A DNA stretch of 29,751 nt from Guillardia theta CCMP2712 (taxonomy: Eukaryota > Cryptophyceae > Pyrenomonadales > Geminigeraceae): the NCBI RefSeq assembly GCF_000315625.1, contig NW_005434657.1:721800-751550 (forward strand), in the 5' to 3' direction. The notes beneath the pieces are model-generated. The model did not search any database. It worked only from the letters and a program-made list of their open reading frames with translations, and was not told where the DNA came from. Both the position numbers and the translations under genes were made by a program. Positions 21,780 through 29,751 of the stretch are shown here, piece after piece (the stretch's first letter is position 1; each line of letters begins with the position of its first letter).

Positions 21780-22445
21780 CTTTTCCCACAAGGACTTCTG
21801 GAAAGATGGCCAACCTTGGTCTGGTGCAAGGGTTCACAGAGGCAGAGACTGGAGTCAGCAGTTAACTTACTGGCTTGCAACGAGCAGCGGGAGGTAACTA
21901 GTCCTCGACATCTCTGTAGCTTGCATGCGCTTTTTTGTATTGAAGCACCGCGGAACGAGCTTAATGTAGGGGAAAATGCAACGAGGGGGGAGGAATGGTG
22001 TGATGGAGACGACAGTGAGGAGAAGGAGGAGGAGAAGGAGGAGGAGGAGAAGGAGGAGGAGGAGGAGGAGGAGGAGAAGGAAGACGCTGAAGTAGCAAGC
22101 GACAGGGGTAGGAGGAAAAGGAACCACACAGTCATTGCGGCTGCTCGGCCCCCCGAGAGAGAAAAAAAAGGGGGGGCAGAGCCGTAAAATGTTGTTTTTT
22201 TCTCTATCCTGCAAATAACCGCCAAACTGACATGTTGACTTTTTTTATCCCTGAGCCGCCGCCAATGGAGGGACGAACGTTTGCGGCTACCCCCTCTTCC
22301 TCCCTCCCCTCCCTCCCTCCTCCTCCTCTATCACGTTCAGATCGTTCTCCTCTTGTCCTATCCTCCTCTTCCTTCCTCTGAGTCATTGCCGGCTGCCTTC
22401 TTGTACCGCCCCATTCGCATGCGTCGTCTTACTCCTCGCGCGACT
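21780..22445. other. Divergent intergenic region between the SET gene and the giant repeat gene
   Basis: Both genes start outward from here. It holds a (GGA/GAA)n purine tract at 22017-22079, A- and G-runs near 22160-22175 and a T-run near 22195-22240. A pyrimidine-rich stretch at 22290-22380 precedes the start of the giant gene. The open frame continuing upstream of 22446 is low-complexity Pro/Leu/Ser and is probably leader. An in-frame ATG at 22419 is an alternative start. Confidence 0.65.
22017..22079. repeat. (GGA/GAA)n purine tract in a divergent promoter
   Basis: GAGGAG/GAAGGAG units about 370 bp upstream of the giant gene and 240 bp upstream of the SET gene. Confidence 0.85.
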
Positions 22446-25400
22446 ATGGCGGGCAAGTACGTCAAGATCTTGATCATGCTCTCAGCAGTCAGCAAAGCAT
22501 GTTGCGTCAAGTCCATTAGCAACTTCAGCCCTCGTACGGTGCCTATCAATCTTGCATGGACAGTGGAATTGATTGGTTCTGAACTTTCTTCAACGGACAT
22601 GCTTGCAGTTTTGACCGACGCCAGCAGTTGCGACCAGAATTCAACGTTATACTTCTCTGTTCCTTCTACACGTATGTACTCAGTATCTGAGGCTGGGACT
22701 TCCGCAACCGTGACTGCTCGAATTTCAAGCCCAGGGACTTTTTCAGTGTGCTTCTACTTTTCTGACTCGAAGGCTTGGAAAACTATTGGAACCGTCCTTG
22801 TCAGTCCTCCAAATGTGACAGCGTTGTCTTTGCCCTCGCAAATGAATCTTGGGAATCAAACTGGTTCACAACCTGTATTGCAATTTCTGTCACAGCATGA
22901 TTATTCTTTGCAACTTTCTGGCGTTGGTTTGGTTGTTAACCAGAATTTGCTTTCGCTGAGCTGGAAACCAGACAATTGCTCGAACGATTTATCTATGCCA
23001 GGAGGGACCAACGTCGGACTTTCAACTGCAAACAATGAAGGGACGAGCGGAACCTTCACATTCAGATTGACATCGCCCGATCCGTATGACAAGCTTGCGC
23101 TTTGTTTGAACTATTCTCGAGGGAACAGGATTTACGAAGTTTACTCTTATGGATTACCATTTGCAAATGCAAAGCTGGAGGCTCCGATCTATGCGACTTG
23201 GACAGCGAGATTGCAGAACAATCAAGAAGTAAATGCCGTGAGTCCCAGCAATCAAGTGACCTTCATCGTGCAAGGTACCAACATCTGGACCAGTCAACTT
23301 CAAGCTTCATGTAGCATGGCTTTGACGCCGTACGTGATCTGTATCAAGATAGCCACAAGCTGCGATGGGGCCTTCACTGATACGTCTGACATAAGTGGAG
23401 GCGACAGTGTTCTCCTTACAGATCGAGGCGCGAACTCAGGACAAGCTGTTGTGACATTCTCCACCACAACCAACGACATTACTGCCAAAGTGTGTGCTCG
23501 AATGGCTGGGACTACTGTTTGGACACAGGTCGGAAACTCAACGTTCTTGATCCGGGCTCCTTACTTCCAAGCAATCTCACCGGTTCTGGACTCATCCGCA
23601 GCTTTTTCTGTCACCTTGACAGGGGGTGGATTCAACGCCAATACCTTCGTTAAGATAACCGATGATTGCTCGATATCACCAACGAGTGATACTAGCAACA
23701 TCAAAGGTGGAGACGGTCGAAGTTGTACTCCGGTTTCGGCTACACAATGCATCGTTGACTTCAGTGGATTGATTTCCGACATTGATACAGTAGGAGAGGT
23801 GTGCATGAGGGACCTTGGGACAAGCTATAAGAGTGCTTTCAACCAGTCGCTGACGAAAGCGGGGAGCGTTCTCATCTACAAGTCTGTAGTGATCAATGCG
23901 ACTCTTCCCAGCTCAGCGCGGTCAGGGCAGCAGTTCTCCATCACTGTCGGTGGTAGCAGGATGTTTGCCAGCGGTCAAGGAAGCTTCCAATTCAAGTTTG
24001 CGTCGAGCTGCTCCAGCTCGCTGACAGACGTGTATGGAAGCACTGTGTCACTGACTGTCAGTGCAGATCGTAGTGTCGGGACAGCATCTTTCATCTTGGG
24101 AGCCATGTCCAACAAGACGGTCTACCTGTGCTACAAAAGGACATACAGCACTGTCTTTTCCCCGCTCAGCAACTATGCTGTCTTCCTGCAAGAGATGGTG
24201 GTTCATTCCTTCACGCCAGACCAAGTCAATTCTAGAACTCCTTTCTCGCTCTCGTTGACTGGTTCAAACCTGATTGTCTCGGCGCTACAAGTCAAAATCT
24301 CCTTCGATTGCTCGCTCAACACCGACAGCGATACCACTCAAGTCATCCAGGGAGGAGCCGGCAAGACTTCGTCTGACGGCGTTTCCTTTGGGTTTGAGCT
24401 CGTGTCAACGATCCTGGTATCTCAAGCTCAAGTCTGCTGGAGGCTCGTCGGCTCCTCGTACAAGCAGGCAGGCTCCTCCTCCCTCGCCCTGCAGCCCATC
24501 CAGATCACTTCCTTCACACTCGCCAACCTCGTCAGCCTCGGCCAAATGTTGGCCATCGAGCTCGTCGGTACCACTGGGACAGGAACAACTCCCATCTACG
24601 TCAAGGCAGCGGCAGACTGCTCCTCCAATGCCGACAACGTCGGGACCATCCCAGGCTCGGAGGGTCAGGTCGCGACGATTGAGAACTCGAAGCTTGTGGT
24701 GAAGATGCTGATGCTGACAGTGCAGCCTGTGACGCTGATGCTGTGCTGGCGGGTTGCGTCAAGCCCGTACATGAGGGTCGGTCAGCAGTCGATCTCTCTC
24801 CCTGCGTTCTCCATCACTCAGATTCAGACCTCCTACGCCATCTCCGGGGTTCCCTTCATCGTCACGTTGGTCGCCCAGCCTGCCGTCGCGTTTCCTGAGC
24901 TCTCGTCGAACCTGCCGATCAAAGTGAAACTCGCGAGAGACTGTCAGACCTACTCGATGTCAGACGCGAGCGACGTGACGGGAGGGGACGGGAGGGTGCT
25001 GGACTCCATGTCAGCTGGACGAGACCTCGCCCTGTACTCGTTCAACATTCAAGTCTACGAGACGACAACCCTGCAGGTCTGCTGGACCATGAAGACAACC
25101 TTGTACGGATACTCGTGGATCGGCCAGACCTGGTTGCTGACTGTCTACCCGGCCTCAGCTGTCGTCTCAGCTGTCAGCCCTGCTGTCCCTATGGTGAACC
25201 AGCCGGTCACCCTGACGCTGCTGGGAGATCTCGGCCTGCTCAACTCTGCGATGATCCCCGTAAAGGTCAAACTGTCGCGGCAGTGCCGAGGGAAGACGAA
25301 CTTCAACGGGCTGGTCGACATAGTGGGAGGAGAGGCAAGAGTGATCGAATGTGCGAGTAAGAGCACTGCATGCGCCATCCAGCAAACCTGTGGGAGCGAC

Positions 25401-28400
25401 GCAGTCACTGCCTCCATCTCCTTCGTCCCCAATGTCGCCGTGTCAGGCTATCAAGTCTGCATCGCCATGCAGTCTCCTGACTTGATCTCCGGCACCTGGC
25501 AGACTGCTTCCTTCCTCTCTGCCGTCCCGTCGATCTCCCGGCGAATCTGGTCCCCCGCCATCTTGAACGCGAGCCTGGAGGACAACAGCTTCCCCGTCCT
25601 CGGCGTTCCCTTCACTGTCCTCTTCCTCGGCGTTGGGTTTTCTGACTCCGGCGATCGGGTCAAAGTCAAGATGATCCCGGGCAACCAGCTCTGCGGCTAT
25701 CCCTTTGCCCCCGTCGGGCCCAGTTGCCAGTGCACAGGAGGAGGAGTAGCCTTGTCTGCGGGAGCTTGCCAGTGTCTCCCCACCTCCTCCGACTTCTCCC
25801 TCATCCCCAACAGCCTCGTCTCCTACATCCATGCAGTGAACGCGTCCTCTGCCATCCTCTCCATCACCAGCGCCGTCAGCGGAGAGGTGCGGCTGTGCTC
25901 GACGGTGGAGGCCGCCGATGGGACCAACAGCCCCTACGAGGAGGTGATGCATTTCAGCATCCTTGCGCCGGTGGTGGACTGTGTCTCTCCTCCCATCGTC
26001 TCCTACCAGAGCAGGACGAGGATGCGGCTGGTGGGGCGAGGGATCAGCGGAGCTGACCAGCTCAAGCTCGTCTCCTCCTCCCTCTCCTGCTCAGCGGCCT
26101 CTGTTCTCTGGTTTTCTCCTCTCCAGCTCTCTCAACTCTTCGACGCTCGGGTGGATCCGCGCGGGCAGTGGGCCACCTTCACTCTCGTCTCCCCAGCTGA
26201 GGGAAGTGCTGGAGGAAATAGCTTCATCGTCTGCTACTCCTCCTCCTCCTCCAAGGGAGTCTTCGTAGCTGTCGGAGAGGGGGGGCTGCAGCTTGACCGA
26301 GCGAGGGTCAGCAGTGTTTCTCCTTCCTCGGTCTACCTCGGAACATCCTTCATGCTCACGGTGAGAGGAAGCGGAATGAGCGAGAGTCACTCCATCTACC
26401 TCGTCCCCTCGCAAGCTTCATGCAGCTCCTCCTCCTCCTCGCCATGGACGCCTGGACCTCTGACTTGTGACCTCTCGACTGGATCTGAGCGAAACTGCGC
26501 AGTGAGCATGAGCTATGATTTGACGTCCGCCGTCGTTCAGCCCATCAACTACTCCGTCTGCTACTCCACCAGCACCAGCAACTCAACTGCCAGTCTCCTC
26601 CTCGCCCTCCTCCCGACTGTCTCTGACGTTGTCCCTTCCATCGCCTATGCCGGCATCAGCAACTCGTTGACGGTGCGAGGGAGGGGTCTCTCCTCCTCCC
26701 TCTCTCGCTCCCTCGTCCTCCTCTCTCCCTACAGGAGCTGTGCGGATGCTGACGTATACCCCGACGTGACCACCAGCGACCGCGCGACCTTCCAGCCGAG
26801 CTCGCAGCAGGAGCAGCAGATCGTCTTGCTCTCCCTGCTCGCAGGCATCAGCGGCATGGCCAAGGTCTGCGTGCGGGTGGGAGGAGCACCCTTCACTGAG
26901 GCAGGTCGGGTTGAGATCCTCCCGCCTGCCACCCAGAACGTGAGCGTGAAGACCCTGGTAGACCTCAGGGACGCCAGCAAGACTTCAGCTGGACTCGGTC
27001 TAACGGTCTTGCTGGAGGGGAAGGGGCTGACAGCTCCAGAGCTGTTCCTCAAGATCGTCCCGGAGGGGAGGAACTGCTCGGGGAGCATCGACCTCGAGGC
27101 AGACGTGGCGAGAGGAGGAGGAGGGCAAGCGGTGACCAACATGCGGGCTGACTTTCCCGACGGGATTCTCGAGAGGGGGAGGATGAAGGTGTGCTTGCTG
27201 GGGAAGGGTTGGAGCACCTTCGTGGAGGTAGGAGGAGGTTCGTTCGAGGTCATCTCCGCAGGAGCAAACATCTCCGACTTCCAACCCAAGTCGACGGTGA
27301 CGGGGAGGAGGACGAGGCTCAACGTCAGCAGCATCGGGAGGGCGAGCAGGTTGGGCAGCTTGCTCTTCCTCGCACAAGACTGCAGGAACCAGCTGACGGC
27401 GCAGGGCGACATCGTCCCGCTCCTCGACAGTGAAGACGCGGCAGGACGAGACGCGTACGCCATGATCCTGGGGAGCAGCGTGCAGCAGCTGTCGGTGTGT
27501 GTGGTGGCGGAGCAGGGAGGAGACGCCATCGACCTCGGCAAAATCTCCTTCCTCTTCGACCCCTCCTTCACTCAGGTCACCCCGACGACCATCATGCCGG
27601 GCCAGACCGTCGCCTTCCTGCTGCGAGGGGCTGGGCTCTCCTCCTCAAACCTCGTCAAGTTGGCTCAGTCGTGCGGGGACCTGACTTCTTCCTCCATCTT
27701 TCTCGGGGGCGTCTCCTCTCCGCTCGTCAACATCTCGTCCTCTCTCAACGAGGCTGCCACACTCTCCTTCTCCATCCTCCCAGCTGCTGCTTCGCTCTCC
27801 CCCATTTCCATCTGCGTCGCGCCAGCCTCAGGAAGGAGCTACATCGCCCTCTCGTCCATTCTCGTCAAGACTGTGCTCCCCTCGATCGTCCTCCCTCCCG
27901 CCGCCAACGGTCTCATCTCCATCCCCCGTCACTTTCCGTCCACCTTCCAGCTGGCAGGGACCAACCTGGCAGTCGGGGACGGTCTCGTCCTTTCCAAGTC
28001 TCCCTGCTCCTCCGCGTCGTCTCCCTCCTGGCAGGTGTCGAGCAGCATGCAGGCGGCAAAGGGAGGAGAGCTCAAGGTCGTCACATCAGCGGATCTTCTT
28101 CCTCCTGCTCCTCCTTGCTCTCAGTCAAGGTACAAGCTCGTCTTCCAGGTCGAGGAAGTCGCCTCCTCCCTCCGCGCCTGCTACGTCCCGCTCGGCTTCT
28201 CCTCCTCCATCGAGCTCCCCACCAGGGTCGCCGTCACCTACCCGACGCTATCGCTCATCCATCCGCTCTTCACGTTCGCGGGGAGGGCGCAGAAGTACAC
28301 GTTGCAGGGGAGCGGAGGATACCAGGCGGGAGACCTTCTCCTCCTTGTCCCTTCCTATACAGCAGACGGTCTGACTGTGGTCTCCTGCTCCTCCGTCACT

Positions 28401-29675
28401 GCTGCCGTCCTGTCGGACGCGAGGACGTTGCGGTACGAGGTGAAGGAGGAGGACGTTGTCGGGACCTCCTTCTCTGCTACCTTTCGGCATGAGGAGGAGA
28501 GGATTTCTCTGCGCGCCTGCTACCTTCCCAGTGGCTCCTCGAGCTTGCAGGAGGTGGGGGCAGGGAGCAGCGTCGACGTCCGCGCTCCTCTATTCGTGCA
28601 GGTCTACAACAAGAGCATGTACGCGCGAGAAAACACCAGCATCGTCATCCAGGGAGAAGGACTTTCTACCAGCGACAGGTGACCCTCCCGCCCGCCATCC
28701 TTCACTCCCTCCTCCTCGTTCCCTCCTTCACCCTTGTTCTCCTCTCCTTCCTTTTCCTCTCCTTCCCTCTCCTCTCCTACCATCTCTTGTCTCCTCAAGC
28801 TCTCCTCTCCTCCTTTCCTCTCCCTCGTCCCCTCATCCTCCGACTTTCGCAGGCTCAAGATCGTTCGTTCCGACCAAGACTGCAGCTCGCTGCTGGTGGT
28901 GGACGGGGGAGAGGAGAGGAGTCCCTGGTGGGTGAGCGAGGCGAGCAGCGAAGCACAGTTATATTTCGAGCTCGCCGTCACAGCGGTGGGGATGGTGAAG
29001 CTGTGCTACAAGGATCGGTTCTCCTGCAAGTATCAGGGGCAAGACTTCATCCTCCTCCTCGCTCCTCGCGTCCTCTCGGCCTCTCCCGTGCACACCTACA
29101 TCATCTTCAATCGACTCAGCCAGGTTCTCCTGCAGGGACGGGGGCTGCACGTCACGGACAAGGTCAGAGTGGTCGATGCCAACTCCTCCTGCTCCTCCTC
29201 CCCGCCCTTCGCCTTCGGGGAGAGCGGATCGTTCACCAAGGACGAGAGCAGCAGCGGCTTCATCCTGAGCATCAAGCTCGAAGGGTCCAACACTACTGGG
29301 CTCATCTGCCATCGCTACTGCATGGACGTCGGCTGCTCGTACTACAGCCCCTACGTCAGCAGCTCCGTCCTGATCCTCCTGACCTTCCCGCAGATCTTCG
29401 AGGTGAGACGAGGCGAGGAGAAGTTCTGCTGACCCGCTTCGCAGATTGTCCCCAAGAAGTTTCAGATCAAATCAGCCATCGTCTTCACCCTCTCAGGATG
29501 GAGTTTCACGAGCTTTGACCGCGTCAAGGTCTTCCATCCTCCTCCTCCTTCTCCTCCTCCTCCTCCTCCTCCTCATGGCAACTGACAGGTGGTTGACCGG
29601 ACTTACGTTTGCGATGGCGATGACGATTCCCTCGGCATCCTCACGGGAGGAAACGGAAAGGAAATCACCCCCCAG
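22446..29675 (+). CDS. Giant secreted protein of at least 20 tandem IPT/TIG-like modules with a conserved Cys pair; 3' end outside window
   Basis: Exons are 22446-28678, 28853-29402, 29445-29528 and 29589-29675, all in phase, and the gene runs off the right edge (more than 2,300 aa). It starts with a signal peptide (MAGKYVKILIMLSAVSKACC). The rest is tandem Ig-like modules of about 95-130 aa. Each opens with a pattern such as SPSSVYLGTSFMLTVRGSGM or TPTTIMPGQTVAFLLRGAGL, typical of IPT/TIG folds. Each has one Cys after a hydrophobic strand (VKISFDC, VKLARDC, FLAQDC) and a second near its end (QVCWRL, LQVCW, KVCVRV, LRACY). I count 20 full modules and the start of a 21st. Extra Cys occur in the 10th module (CQCTGGG...CQC). 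Many Asn-X-Ser/Thr sites suggest glycosylation. I see no transmembrane segment in the visible part. A surface coat, adhesin or mating role is conceivable but unproven. The 6.2-kb first exon contrasts with the intron-dense neighbours. Confidence 0.88.
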
Positions 29676-29751
29676 GTTCCCTTTTCTGCCATTCTCTTGC
29701 TCCTAATCCCTCCTCCTCCTCCTCAACCAGTAAACCAGGTCAGAGCGAGCC

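Noticed and set aside
22281-22445. 55-codon upstream extension of the giant-protein frame
   Set aside because: It is Pro/Leu/Ser-rich pyrimidine-tract sequence. The ATG at 22446 is followed by a proper signal peptide. The ATG at 22419 remains possible.

Overview
The window looks like nuclear DNA of a unicellular eukaryote, probably a flagellated alga. The gene style resembles cryptophytes such as Guillardia theta. That placement is inference and I could not test it. The case for a eukaryote is direct: seven protein genes on both strands can be read only by removing many GT-AG introns. Most introns are 37-60 nt, and exons can be as short as 15-26 nt. TAA, TAG and TGA all behave as stops. I saw no rRNA, tRNA, CRISPR array or transposon.

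Layout. 96-6861 (-): a cytosolic carboxypeptidase of the CCP2/CCP3 (AGBL2/3) type in at least 32 exons; its 3' end lies beyond the left edge. 7242-10519 (+): a secreted protein with LamG, beta-trefoil, Ig-like and LysM modules, 8 exons. 11301-13292 (+): a secreted Cys-rich protein of no family I recognise, 18 exons. 13542-14822 (-): an NHL-type beta-propeller protein with an apparent 1-nt frameshift and an unresolved 5' end. 15228-18563 (+): a multi-IQ-motif protein, 10 exons. 18668-21779 (-): a SET-domain lysine methyltransferase of the SETD3/SETD6/Rubisco-LSMT class, 20 exons, 499 aa. 22446 to the right edge (+): a giant secreted protein built of at least 20 IPT/TIG-like modules of about 100 aa, each with a conserved Cys pair.

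Gene pairs are divergent at 6862-7241, 14823-15227 and 21780-22445, and convergent at 13293-13541 and 18564-18667. Simple repeats (AGAAG, ATC, TCCTCG, GAGAGGA, GGA and others) fill much of the first 6 kb and several later stretches. Nearly all lie inside introns or between genes, and they generate the many Arg/Glu-, Ser-, Leu- or Pro-rich open frames there, which are not genes.

Four of the seven genes (LamG/LysM, Cys-rich, propeller, giant repeat protein) look extracellular or surface-bound. The CCP enzyme (tubulin glutamate trimming) and the IQ protein (calmodulin binding) suggest cytoskeletal or flagellar roles. No operon-like coupling is implied; shared function among neighbours is conjecture.
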